Shown here: one piece after another, positions 29,178 through 37,197 of the stretch
Position numbering within the stretch: position 1 is the stretch's first letter
How the letters are laid out: each line of letters begins with the position of its first letter
Assembly (NCBI RefSeq): GCF_002135315.1
Contig: NZ_NEGA01000010.1
Coordinates: 1 to 64,000 of the forward strand
DNA length: 64,000 bases
Source of the DNA: Acinetobacter sp. ANC 3903
Lineage (GTDB): Bacteria; Pseudomonadota; Gammaproteobacteria; Pseudomonadales; Moraxellaceae
Direction: 5' to 3'
Made by a program: the position numbers and the translations under genes
The notes under the pieces: model-generated
Told to the model about the DNA's origin: nothing
What the model saw: the letters and a program-made list of their open reading frames with translations, nothing else
Databases searched by the model: none

Positions 29178-29831
29178 ATGAGCTATAGCAAACTGACCCG
29201 TGACCAGATCGCTGAACGTGTGGCACAAGACATTCCTGATGGCGCCTATGTCAATCTCGGCATTGGCTTACCCACCAAAATTTCCAGCTACCTGCCTTCA
29301 GACAAAGACGTGTTTTTGCATTCTGAAAATGGTTTATTGGCTTTCGGTCCTCCTCCTGCTGAAGAAGACCGTGATCCTGAACTGATCAATGCCGGTAAAG
29401 AATATGTGACCTTACTGGAAGGCGGTGCTTACTTCCATCACGGTGATTCATTCGCCATGATGCGCGGCGGTCACCTGGACATCGCGGTACTTGGTGCTTT
29501 CCAGGTCGCTGAAAATGGTGACCTGGCCAACTGGCATACCGGTGCACCGGATGCGATTCCTGCGGTGGGCGGTGCAATGGACTTGGCTGTGGGTGCGAAA
29601 AAAGTCTTTATTACCACCGATCACGTGACTAAAAAAGGCGAGCCAAAAATCGTGGCTGAGTTGGCTTATCCAGCAACTGGCCTGAAATGTGTCGACCGTA
29701 TCTATACCGACCTCTGCGTGATTGACGTGACACCTGAAGGTATGAAAGTAATTGAGAAAGTTGAAGGTCTGTCATTTGAAGAATTGCAGTCAATGACCGG
29801 TGCCAAACTGATTGATGCAACTCAGGGTTAA
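29178..29831 (+). CDS. catJ: 3-Oxoadipate CoA-transferase subunit B
   Basis: Beta subunit (217 aa from ATG 29178, MSYSKLTRDQIAERVAQ) with catalytic Glu50 in [27 protein letters not shown] and GGHLDIAVLGAFQVAENGDL are characteristic. CGGAGAGAAAC upstream supplies the ribosome binding site; the open frame extends 35 codons further upstream into catI but without a suitable start. Together with CatI it activates 3-oxoadipate. Confidence 0.93.
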   Translation: MSYSKLTRDQIAERVAQDIPDGAYVNLGIGLPTKISSYLPSDKDVFLHSENGLLAFGPPPAEEDRDPELINAGKEYVTLLEGGAYFHHGDSFAMMRGGHLDIAVLGAFQVAENGDLANWHTGAPDAIPAVGGAMDLAVGAKKVFITTDHVTKKGEPKIVAELAYPATGLKCVDRIYTDLCVIDVTPEGMKVIEKVEGLSFEELQSMTGAKLIDATQG

Positions 29832-29865
29832 TCGTCTTTAAACATAATTTTAAATCCCCCTAAAT

Positions 29866-29948
29866 CCCCCTTTTTCAAAGGGGGACTTCCACCTCGTAAT
29901 TTTAGGTAGGAATCTCCTCCCTTTTTTAAAGGGAGGTTGGGAGGGATT
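29866..29948. repeat. Paired G/C-run hairpin repeat between catJ and catF
   Basis: Two hairpins lie in the 139-bp gap: CCCCCTTT/AAAGGGGG (29866-29873, 29877-29884) and CCTCCCTTT/AAAGGGAGG (29916-29924, 29928-29936), the second followed by TTGGGAGGGATT. The second unit is repeated at 31197-31229 before catD. The base composition differs sharply from the surrounding genes. Confidence 0.7.
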
Positions 29949-29970
29949 AAAAGATTTGGAAAAATAAAAC

Positions 29971-31173
29971 ATGAAAAATGCATATATCGTTGATGCCATC
30001 CGTACCCCATTCGGCCGTTATGCCGGTGGCCTTGCTCCTGTCCGTACCGATGACCTCGGTGCCTTGCCGATCAAAGCCTTGATGCAGCGCAATCCCTCAG
30101 TGAACTGGGAACAGGTTGATGACGTGATTTATGGCTGTGCCAACCAGGCCGGTGAAGATAACCGTAACGTCGGGCGTATGTCAGCACTTTTAGCGGGTTT
30201 ACCGTACCAAGTACCTGCAACGACCATCAACCGTCTTTGTGGTTCATCACTGGATGCGATTGCCATGGCTGCGCGCACCATCAAAGCAGGTGAAGCTGAA
30301 CTGATTATCGCCGGCGGTGTCGAGTCAATGAGCCGTGCGCCATTTGTAATGGGTAAATCTGAATCTGCCTATGGTCGTAGTCAGAAGATTGAAGACACCA
30401 CCATGGGCTGGCGGTTCATCAATCCTAAACTGAAAGAAATGTACGGCGTAGAAACCATGCCGCAAACGGCTGAAAATCTTGCGGAACAGTTCAATATTAA
30501 CCGTGCCGATCAGGACCAGTTTGCTTTAAGCAGCCAGCAACGTACAGCTGCTGCCCAAGCACGTGGTTTCTTTGCCAATGAAATCATTCCTGTCGTAATT
30601 CCACAGCGTAAAGGCGATCCAGTTGTAGTGGATCAAGATGAACATCCACGTGCGACCACTACAGAAGCTTTGGCAAAACTGAAGCCAGTAGTGAAAGCCG
30701 ATGGTACCGTAACTGCCGGCAATGCTTCCGGGATCAATGATGGCGCAGCTGCCCTATTAATTGCATCTGACGAAGCAATTGCTCAACATGGGTTAAAACC
30801 ACGTGCCAAAATTATCGGTTCGACAGTAGTGGGCGTTGAGCCACGTATTATGGGCTTTGGTCCTGCACCTGCCATCAAGAAATTATTGGCGCAAACCGGT
30901 TTGACCATTGAACAGATGGACGTGATTGAACTGAATGAGGCTTTTGCAGCACAAGCTCTGGCATGTACTCGTGACTTGGGCATTGAAGATGGTTCAGAGA
31001 AAGTCAATCCAAACGGTGGTGCAATTGCTTTAGGTCATCCCCTCGGTGCATCTGGCGCGCGTCTTGTGACGACTGCACTCAACCAGCTGGAACAGACTGG
31101 CGGTAAATACGCTCTTTGCTCAATGTGTATTGGTGTCGGTCAAGGCATCGCTTTGATTATTGAACGTGTCTAA
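29971..31173 (+). CDS. catF: 3-Oxoadipyl-CoA thiolase
   Basis: 400-residue thiolase cleaving 3-oxoadipyl-CoA to succinyl-CoA and acetyl-CoA, the end of the pathway. Nucleophile Cys90 in INRLCGSS, His356 in ALGHPLG and Cys386 in [10 protein letters not shown] are intact. The start [21 protein letters not shown] is typical of CatF/PcaF. The ribosome binding site is weak (GGAAAAATAAAAC), with the repeat-derived GGGAGG too far upstream (about 30 bp) to serve. Confidence 0.95.
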   Translation: MKNAYIVDAIRTPFGRYAGGLAPVRTDDLGALPIKALMQRNPSVNWEQVDDVIYGCANQAGEDNRNVGRMSALLAGLPYQVPATTINRLCGSSLDAIAMAARTIKAGEAELIIAGGVESMSRAPFVMGKSESAYGRSQKIEDTTMGWRFINPKLKEMYGVETMPQTAENLAEQFNINRADQDQFALSSQQRTAAAQARGFFANEIIPVVIPQRKGDPVVVDQDEHPRATTTEALAKLKPVVKADGTVTAGNASGINDGAAALLIASDEAIAQHGLKPRAKIIGSTVVGVEPRIMGFGPAPAIKKLLAQTGLTIEQMDVIELNEAFAAQALACTRDLGIEDGSEKVNPNGGAIALGHPLGASGARLVTTALNQLEQTGGKYALCSMCIGVGQGIALIIERV

Positions 31174-31196
31174 CAGACTATTAAAAATATAAACCT

Positions 31197-31229
31197 CCTC
31201 CCTTTATTAAAGGGAGGTCGGGAGGGATT
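31197..31229. repeat. Second copy of the CCTCCC hairpin repeat, before catD
   Basis: CCTCCCTTT (31197-31205) and AAAGGGAGG (31209-31217) form a 9-bp stem, followed by TCGGGAGGGATT. It is nearly identical to 29916-29948. The trailing GGAGGG (31221-31226) is six bases from the catD ATG and therefore acts as its Shine-Dalgarno. Confidence 0.75.
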
Positions 31230-31232
31230 TTA

Positions 31233-32009
31233 ATGCCAACATTTACATCAAATGATGCTCAAATCAATTACCAGACTTTTGGTGATGCAGCCAACCCAGC
31301 CTTGATTTTTTCTAATTCACTCGGCACCAATTATGGGATGTGGCAAAAACAATTTAATTACTTCAAACAGGATTATTTTGTGATTTGTTATGACACCCGC
31401 GGTCATGGGGCTTCATCTGCGCCACAAGGTCCGTATAGCCTTGATCAACTGGGTCAAGATGTTATCAACCTGCTTGATCATTTAAAAATTGAAAAAGCTG
31501 CGTTCTGTGGTATTTCAATGGGTGGTTTAACCGGTCAATGGTTAGCGATTAATAAACCCGAACGTTTTAGCCACGTGATTGTCTGCAACACGGCAGCCAA
31601 AATTGGTCAGGAACAGGCCTGGAATGAGCGTGCTACTTTAGTACGTCAGCAAGGTCTTCAACCAATTGCATCTACCGCAGCATCACGCTGGTTTACCGAA
31701 CCCTTTATCCAAAGCAACGCGACAGTTGTTGAAAACCTTCAAAACGACTTGGAAGCTGGCAGCACCGAAGGTTATGCAAGCTGTTGTGAAGCTTTGGCTA
31801 AAGCGGATTTACGCGAACAGATTAAAACGATTTCTGTGCCAGTATTGATTGTGGCTGGTCAGCAAGATCCTGTCACCACCGTTTCAGATGGTCAATATAT
31901 GGTCAATCATATTAAAAATAGCGCTTTGTTTGAAATCAATGCCTCGCATATTTCAAATATTGAATGTCCAAACGAGTTCAATCAGGCTGTTCAGCAGTTT
32001 ATTGCTTAA
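31233..32009 (+). CDS. catD: 3-Oxoadipate enol-lactone hydrolase
   Basis: Alpha/beta-hydrolase (258 aa) opening the enol-lactone to 3-oxoadipate. The nucleophile elbow is GISMGG near residue 92, preceded by CYDTRGHGAS; an Asp in VAGQQDPVT and a His in NASHISNIE complete the triad. GGAGGG from the upstream repeat is spaced six bases from ATG 31233. It is last gene of the catIJFD run, with a terminator-like hairpin after it. Confidence 0.94.
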   Translation: MPTFTSNDAQINYQTFGDAANPALIFSNSLGTNYGMWQKQFNYFKQDYFVICYDTRGHGASSAPQGPYSLDQLGQDVINLLDHLKIEKAAFCGISMGGLTGQWLAINKPERFSHVIVCNTAAKIGQEQAWNERATLVRQQGLQPIASTAASRWFTEPFIQSNATVVENLQNDLEAGSTEGYASCCEALAKADLREQIKTISVPVLIVAGQQDPVTTVSDGQYMVNHIKNSALFEINASHISNIECPNEFNQAVQQFIA

Positions 32010-32029
32010 TGTGAAAATTAAATTCCTAA

Positions 32030-32057
32030 GCCCTGCTAATGAGTGGGGCGTAGTTTT
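32030..32057 (+). terminator. Probable terminator of the ben-cat operon
   Basis: GCCCTGCT (32030-32037) pairs with AGTGGGGC (32042-32049) with two G-U pairs and a 4-nt loop; GTAGTTTT follows. It lies 20 bp after the catD stop. Confidence 0.5.
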
Positions 32058-32159
32058 ATGGTTGCTCAAAAAAATTAAAGTGCTGTATAAAAACTATAAA
32101 AAAAACATCAATATTTTATGATAAGTTGATTAAAAATTTAAAATAGTGAATCGATAGAA

Positions 32160-32876
32160 ATGCCAAAAATCGTGATCTTTTCCGGTGCAGGAATGAGTGC
32201 AGAAAGTGGAATAAATACCTTTCGTGATCATGATGGACTCTGGGAAAACCACAAGATTGAAGAAGTCGCGACACCGGAAGCCTGGCAAAAAAATCCTCAA
32301 CTGGTACAAGATTTTTATAATGCACGGCGTAAAAATGTACTGGCAGCACAGCCCAATTTAGCACATCAACTCATTGCCAAAATCCAAGACTTTACAGAAT
32401 GTCATGTCATTACCCAAAATATAGACGACTTGCATGAACGCGCTGGAAACCAGCATGTACTCCATTTACATGGCAATATCCGCTTGGCCAAAAGCTCTGC
32501 ACCGGGGGCACAATATTCTGAGATTTTCTATCCAATTCAAGGCTGGGAGCTAAACCTGCAACGCGATAAATGTCCGCAAGGCTATCCGCTACGTCCGCAT
32601 GTGGTGTGGTTTGGCGAAGCCGTCCCTGCTTATGAACAGGCCATTCAACTGGTTCAAGATGCCGACATTTTTATTGTGATCGGCTCCAGTTTAGTGGTTT
32701 ACCCTGTTGCAGGACTGATTCATGAAATACCTGCAACATGTGAAGCCTATTATATCGATCCTAAAGCAGATCATCTTCGTGTCCCCACGCAATATCATTT
32801 GATTCCTCAAACCGCAACTCAAGGCATGCAAATGCTATTTGACCAGCTTGAAAAACGATTTTCTAATCAGCGTTGA
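32160..32876 (+). CDS. cobB: Sirtuin-type NAD-dependent protein deacylase, zinc cysteines missing
   Basis: Sir2-family protein of 238 aa with the NAD-binding GAGMSAESGINTFR (residues 9-22), QNIDDLHERAG (86-96) and the catalytic His104 in HLHGN. FYNARR puts Tyr53 and Arg56 at the positions that read succinyl/malonyl groups in CobB/SIRT5-like class III enzymes. The segment between HGN and RPHVVWFGE (residues 107-146) has a single Cys (C138), so the usual four-cysteine zinc site cannot form. It is a separate gene after catD. It should act on acylated lysines in the cytoplasm. Confidence 0.85.
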   Translation: MPKIVIFSGAGMSAESGINTFRDHDGLWENHKIEEVATPEAWQKNPQLVQDFYNARRKNVLAAQPNLAHQLIAKIQDFTECHVITQNIDDLHERAGNQHVLHLHGNIRLAKSSAPGAQYSEIFYPIQGWELNLQRDKCPQGYPLRPHVVWFGEAVPAYEQAIQLVQDADIFIVIGSSLVVYPVAGLIHEIPATCEAYYIDPKADHLRVPTQYHLIPQTATQGMQMLFDQLEKRFSNQR

Positions 32877-32958
32877 AACTGGAATTTTTGTACTTTAACC
32901 AATCTGCTGATTCAAACCAGATATACTTCGGCTCATTCAAACCAGATGTAAGATAAAA

Positions 32959-33669
32959 ATGTTTCAAGGGAAAAAATTAATTTGTTTTGATTTGGATGGA
33001 ACGCTTATTGATTCAGTCGGAATCTGGAATCAAGTCGATGCCACCCTGATTCAACAGTTATCGAATATTGAGGTGGATCTCAACGCAATTCAGCAGCAGC
33101 GCGATCTTCAGCTGAAAATTTTTAGACAATCCCCTGATCCATATTTGGAATATTGTGCTTATTTAAATGAGCTGTATGGTTTTGATCTGGGCAAAGAAGA
33201 GGTAAAAACCCGCCGTTATACTATTTCACGCCATTTTCTGGATCACGTGGTGGAGCTTAAACCCCAAGCGGAACTTTTGATTCAAGCCCTGAAACAGCAA
33301 GGGATGCGACTGGCCCTGACCACCACCACCAGTGTGTACAATATTCAGCGTTATCAGGACAATAATCAGAATATTAATCAAAAGATCAATTTTAATGATG
33401 ATTTTGCCATCATGTTAACCCGTGAAAATGTCGAGAACATCAAGCCGCATCCAGAAATGTATTTAAAAGCACTTCAGCATTTTGATGTTCAAGCGGAGGA
33501 CTGCCTGATTATTGAAGATTCTTTGATTGGGGTTGAAGCTGCAAACAATGCAGGCATTGATGTAGTGGCGATCTATGATCAATATTCAGCGCATGAAATC
33601 GACTTGATTCGCGAAAAAGCAGATTATTTTGTAGAAGATTTTGCAGCACTATTAAGTTTTGTCAGCTAA
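32959..33669 (+). CDS. HAD-superfamily hydrolase (subfamily IA)
   Basis: 236-residue phosphatase-like protein. Motif I DLDGTLIDS has Asp11 and Asp13; ALTTTTS is motif II; motif III/IV appears as KPHPEMYLKAL and IIEDSLIGVEAANNAG. The overall plan resembles beta-phosphoglucomutase or phosphoglycolate-phosphatase-like HADs with a helical cap (residues 20-90); the substrate is unknown. ATG 32959 has no strong Shine-Dalgarno. It is 82 bp after cobB and may be cotranscribed. Confidence 0.8.
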   Translation: MFQGKKLICFDLDGTLIDSVGIWNQVDATLIQQLSNIEVDLNAIQQQRDLQLKIFRQSPDPYLEYCAYLNELYGFDLGKEEVKTRRYTISRHFLDHVVELKPQAELLIQALKQQGMRLALTTTTSVYNIQRYQDNNQNINQKINFNDDFAIMLTRENVENIKPHPEMYLKALQHFDVQAEDCLIIEDSLIGVEAANNAGIDVVAIYDQYSAHEIDLIREKADYFVEDFAALLSFVS

Positions 33670-33672
33670 AAA

Positions 33673-33707
33673 AAGATGTCATGAATAATCCACATTCATG
33701 ACATCTT
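33673..33707. terminator. Bidirectional terminator between HAD and lipoprotein genes
   Basis: AAGATGTCATGAAT (33673-33686) and ATTCATGACATCTT (33694-33707) form a perfect 14-bp stem with a 7-nt loop, with an A-run before it. It serves convergent genes. Confidence 0.9.
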
Positions 33708-33717
33708 CTGTATTCAT

Positions 33718-34074
33718 TCACTGCTTGAATGAATATTTGGCTTTCTTATAGATTGAGCCTGAACCCACCAGATTTCCGGTTTTTTCGTCAATCGCAAAAT
33801 CAACCATGCCGGCACCGGCATTGACCTGAAGAAAACCACTCTTGCCCACAGAGGCAGGCACCGGATTTTTCTTTTCTGTTTTACCGGTGGCTTTGTCTTT
33901 TAAGGTATTGGTAATGAAATAATTATCACCATTTTTGGCAATCACCAGTGAATTTTCAAGCTGTGGATTTTCTAAGGTATTCTTCCAGGTACCCTGATAA
34001 TCCGGTGCTTCAGTGCTACAAGCAGTTAACAGCAGTAATAATGAGATTCCTGAAAAATATTGAAGATATTTCAA
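33718..34074 (-). CDS. Small lipoprotein of unknown function
   Basis: 118 aa. A signal peptide ISLLLLLTAC with lipobox LTAC places the lipidated Cys at residue 19. The mature part begins DYQGTWKNTLE and has the look of a lipocalin-like or META-type beta barrel strand pattern (YFITNTLKDKATGK, SGSIYKK), but I do not recognise a named family. It is likely anchored to the outer membrane. It stands alone between two terminators. Confidence 0.75.
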   Translation of the reverse strand: MKYLQYFSGISLLLLLTACSTEAPDYQGTWKNTLENPQLENSLVIAKNGDNYFITNTLKDKATGKTEKKNPVPASVGKSGFLQVNAGAGMVDFAIDEKTGNLVGSGSIYKKAKYSFKQ

Positions 34075-34257
34075 AACTTAAGACCTTGAGTGTTGCGACG
34101 CGGCCATTATAGGAACAACACGCTGCTGATGCAGTGGCTTGTTGTAGGCAAAGCGTTTCAGCAGTAACGAATCTGTCTTGCCTTGGTCATTTTTTTGAAA
34201 ACTCTCTCCATATTTCATTCATAAAAACTTAGGTTAGAATTAAATTAGAAATTAAAA

Positions 34258-34277
34258 AACCCATCATGAGATGGGTT
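34258..34277. terminator. Terminator of the CoA-transferase gene
   Basis: AACCCATC (34258-34265) pairs with GATGGGTT (34270-34277) around ATGA. An A-run on the left gives a T-tract for the minus-strand transcript, and T-rich DNA follows on the right, so it can act in both directions. Confidence 0.8.
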
Positions 34278-34299
34278 GTTTTTATACATTTAGCTATCT

Positions 34300-35799
34300 T
34301 TATGCAGTTCTATGCATGTTTCCAGTCTCTTCAAATGTTGCATGCCAAGACAAGGCTTCTTCAAGCAAATGCGGCGTTTGCCCACCACGCTGACAAGCGC
34401 GTTCAAAATAATCATTCAGTTCATCGCGATAATCAGGATGCGCACATAAATCGATAATCTTGCGGGCACGCTCACGCGGAGCCAGACCGCGTAAATCTGC
34501 CAGACCGTTTTCTGTCACCAAAATATCAACGTCATGATCGGTATGGTCAGTATGACTGACCATTGGAACTACAGATGAAATAGCCCCGCCTTTGGCGACC
34601 GATTTGGTCACAAAAATTGCTATATGGGCATGACGGGTAAAATCACCTGAACCGCCAATCCCGTTCATCATTTTGGTGCCGGTGACATGGGTAGAATTGA
34701 CGTTGCCGTAAATATCGAACTCCAGTGCGGTATTGATGGCAATAATCCCCAAACGGCGGATGATTTCAGGATTATTGGAAATTTCCTGCGGACGCAGCAC
34801 AATCTTGTCTTTGTATTGTTCAAAATTCTGCATCACACGTTGTGCACAAGAATCTGACAAGGTCATTGAACAGCCTGAAGCAAAGGTCATTTTGCCTGAA
34901 TCAATCAACTCAAAGGTACAGTCCTGTAAAACTTCCGAATACATTTCCAAGTCATGAAAATTGGAATGCTCAAAACCTGAAAAAACCGCATTGGCAATCG
35001 AACCGACACCTGACTGAAGTGGGCCCAGATTTTCCGGTAAACGCCCTGCTGCCACTTCACCTTCAAAAAACTGAATCAGGTGTTTGGCAATGGCCAAGGT
35101 ATTTTGATCCGGTTCATCCATGTTGAAGGAAGTATCGGGAATATCATTCAGGACGATGGCTGCAATTTTTTCCGGACTGACCTGAATACCCACCGTTCCT
35201 ATCCGATCACCTGCATGAATCAAGGGAATCGGTACACGGTTTGGACGGGCTTTGGGTACATAAATATCGTGTACCCCTTCCAGAATAGGATTAATGGTAT
35301 TGTCAATTTCGACAATCACATGATCCGCCATTTCCACAAAGTTGGCTGAGTTTCCACATGAACCGGTTGGAATAATCTGGCCATCTTCAGTAATGGCTGT
35401 GGCTGCAATAATTGCTACATTAATCGACGGCAAGTTGTGATGGCGAATATTATCGGCCATTTCAGACAAATGCTGATCGATATACATCACTTCACCAGCA
35501 TTGATCGATTTACGCAGGCCAGGATCAGCCTGATAAGGATAACGGCGCGCAATCGCATGGGCTTCATTTAGACGGCCGTCAATTCTATTGCCTAAGCTTG
35601 CACCTGTAGCGAGGGTAATTTTTAAGGGATGTTGTTTGGCATGTTCCGCCAAAGCCAAAGGTACAGTTTTTGCCTCACCTGCACCGCCAAAACCACTTAA
35701 ACCCACTACAGCACCGTCTTGAATCAATTCAATCGCTTGTTCAGCTGACATAACTTTGTCGCGAAGGGAGGCTAAGCGAATGCGATCTAAACCATTCAT
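34300..35799 (-). CDS. Acetyl-CoA hydrolase/succinate CoA-transferase family protein
   Basis: Single-chain CoA-transferase (499 aa from ATG 35799) of the acetyl-CoA hydrolase/transferase family, typically acetyl-CoA:succinate or related. GLSGFGGAGEAKTVPLAL near the N-terminus, and the C-terminal NGIGGSGDFTRHAHIAIFV and VTENGLADLRGL motifs are characteristic; the catalytic Glu is expected in the central EFDIYGNVNSTH region. A TTG 39 bases upstream would add untypical residues. It is read after thiolase and acyl-CoA dehydrogenase genes on the same strand, with a 121-bp gap containing a hairpin. Confidence 0.85.
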   Translation of the reverse strand: MNGLDRIRLASLRDKVMSAEQAIELIQDGAVVGLSGFGGAGEAKTVPLALAEHAKQHPLKITLATGASLGNRIDGRLNEAHAIARRYPYQADPGLRKSINAGEVMYIDQHLSEMADNIRHHNLPSINVAIIAATAITEDGQIIPTGSCGNSANFVEMADHVIVEIDNTINPILEGVHDIYVPKARPNRVPIPLIHAGDRIGTVGIQVSPEKIAAIVLNDIPDTSFNMDEPDQNTLAIAKHLIQFFEGEVAAGRLPENLGPLQSGVGSIANAVFSGFEHSNFHDLEMYSEVLQDCTFELIDSGKMTFASGCSMTLSDSCAQRVMQNFEQYKDKIVLRPQEISNNPEIIRRLGIIAINTALEFDIYGNVNSTHVTGTKMMNGIGGSGDFTRHAHIAIFVTKSVAKGGAISSVVPMVSHTDHTDHDVDILVTENGLADLRGLAPRERARKIIDLCAHPDYRDELNDYFERACQRGGQTPHLLEEALSWHATFEETGNMHRTA

Positions 35800-35833
35800 A
35801 ATAAGAATCTCAAAAATAAACGTATTTTTTTTT

Positions 35834-35863
35834 GCCACGATCCCAGCGTGCTGGAATGGTGGC
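35834..35863. repeat. Intercistronic hairpin between thiolase and CoA-transferase genes
   Basis: A two-part stem: GCCAC (35834-35838) with GTGGC (35859-35863) and CCAGC (35843-35847) with GCTGG (35850-35854). No T-tract follows on the minus strand, so it is more likely an RNA-processing or REP-like structure than a terminator. Confidence 0.45.
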
Positions 35864-35920
35864 TTTTATTGCTTATCGAATTTCACATTCGTAACTTATA
35901 GCTTTACTTAATCAATATTT

Positions 35921-37090
35921 TTAAATCAGTTCAATGGCCACAGCTGTTGCTTCACCACCGCCGATACATAAGCTGGCAATTCCTTTTTTACCGCCAGTAC
36001 GTTTTAAAGCATGAATTAACGTGACGATAATACGCGAACCTGATGAACCCAATGGATGGCCGAGTGCACAGGCACCACCGTTAATGTTCACTTTTGCTGG
36101 ATCAAGATTAAAGGCATCCATAGCCGCCATGGTCACCATGGCAAACGCTTCATTGATTTCCCACAAGTCCACATCTTTAGCGTCCCAACCGGCTTTTTTC
36201 AAAACCTTTTCTATTGCGCCGACTGGTGCAATGCTGAACTCTGTCGGGTGCTGTGAATTTGAAGCATAAGCCACAATTTTGGCTATTGGAGCCAAACCGC
36301 GCTGTGCGGCAATTTCGTCAGATGTAATGACTAAAGCAGATGCACCATCTGAAATGGAGCTGGAATTGGCAGCGGTAATGGTGCCATCTTTCTTGAACGC
36401 AGGACGTAAAGTTGGGATTTTATCGGCCTTGGCATTCAAAGGTTGCTCATCCTGCTCAACCACCATATCGCCTTTACGTGTAGATACGGTTACAGGTACG
36501 ATTTCTTCTTTAAAATAACCATTGTTGATTGCAGTCACTGCTTTATTCAATGAGCTGATCGCAAAGTTATCTTGCTGTTCACGGCTATAGCCTTTTTTGT
36601 CAGCCATTTCTTGAGCCAGGATACCCATTGAAAGCCCGCTTTCTGCATCTTCCAGACCTTCCTGGAACATGTGATCGGTAACTTTGCCATGCCCCATTCG
36701 ATAACCAGAACGTGCCTTGTCGAGTAAATAAGGTGCATTACTCATTGACTCCATACCGCCTGCGACCACAATCTCTGCTGAGCCCGCTTTTACGGCATCG
36801 GCAGCCTGCATCACTGCTTTCATGCCTGAACCACAAATTTTATTAATGGTGGTTGCGCCCGTGCTATCAGGTAAACCTGCCTGACGCATAGCTTGGCGTG
36901 CTGGTCCCTGTTTTAAACCGGCCGGAAGTACGCAGCCAAAAATCACTTCATCAATATCTGTAGGTTGTAAACCAGAACGTGCAACAGCTTCTTTAATCGC
37001 TGCTGCACCTAAATCTGGTGCTGTACATGAAGAAAGCGCACCCTGGAAGCCACCCATTGCTGTACGAACACAATTTACGATAACAATCAT
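35921..37090 (-). CDS. Acetyl-CoA C-acetyltransferase (thiolase)
   Basis: Thiolase of 389 aa condensing or cleaving acetoacetyl-CoA. Nucleophile Cys86 in INKICGSG, GHPLGSSGSRI with the catalytic His, and LCIGGGEA with the second Cys are present. ATG 37090 (MIVIVNCVRTAMGGFQ) has AGGA at 8-bp spacing; the ATG nine bases upstream abuts that AGG and is less likely. It lies downstream of the acyl-CoA dehydrogenase. It could process acetoacetyl-CoA produced by the scoAB pair. Confidence 0.88.
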   Translation of the reverse strand: MIVIVNCVRTAMGGFQGALSSCTAPDLGAAAIKEAVARSGLQPTDIDEVIFGCVLPAGLKQGPARQAMRQAGLPDSTGATTINKICGSGMKAVMQAADAVKAGSAEIVVAGGMESMSNAPYLLDKARSGYRMGHGKVTDHMFQEGLEDAESGLSMGILAQEMADKKGYSREQQDNFAISSLNKAVTAINNGYFKEEIVPVTVSTRKGDMVVEQDEQPLNAKADKIPTLRPAFKKDGTITAANSSSISDGASALVITSDEIAAQRGLAPIAKIVAYASNSQHPTEFSIAPVGAIEKVLKKAGWDAKDVDLWEINEAFAMVTMAAMDAFNLDPAKVNINGGACALGHPLGSSGSRIIVTLIHALKRTGGKKGIASLCIGGGEATAVAIELI

Positions 37091-37122
37091 TTTTTCCATC
37101 CTAATTTATATATTTTGTTGTG

Positions 37123-37152
37123 TGACATGAGCTGAACACTCAGCCCATGTCA
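37123..37152. repeat. Intercistronic hairpin upstream of the thiolase gene
   Basis: TGACATG-A-GCTGA (37123-37135) pairs with TCAGC-C-CATGTCA (37140-37152), a 12-bp stem with one internal mismatch and a 4-nt loop. There is no T-tract on the minus strand. It lies in the gap between acyl-CoA dehydrogenase and thiolase. Confidence 0.5.
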
Positions 37153-37197
37153 TTTCCATCTTTGTTAAACCCTGGGTTAAAGTGTGTAGTGCCTCAC

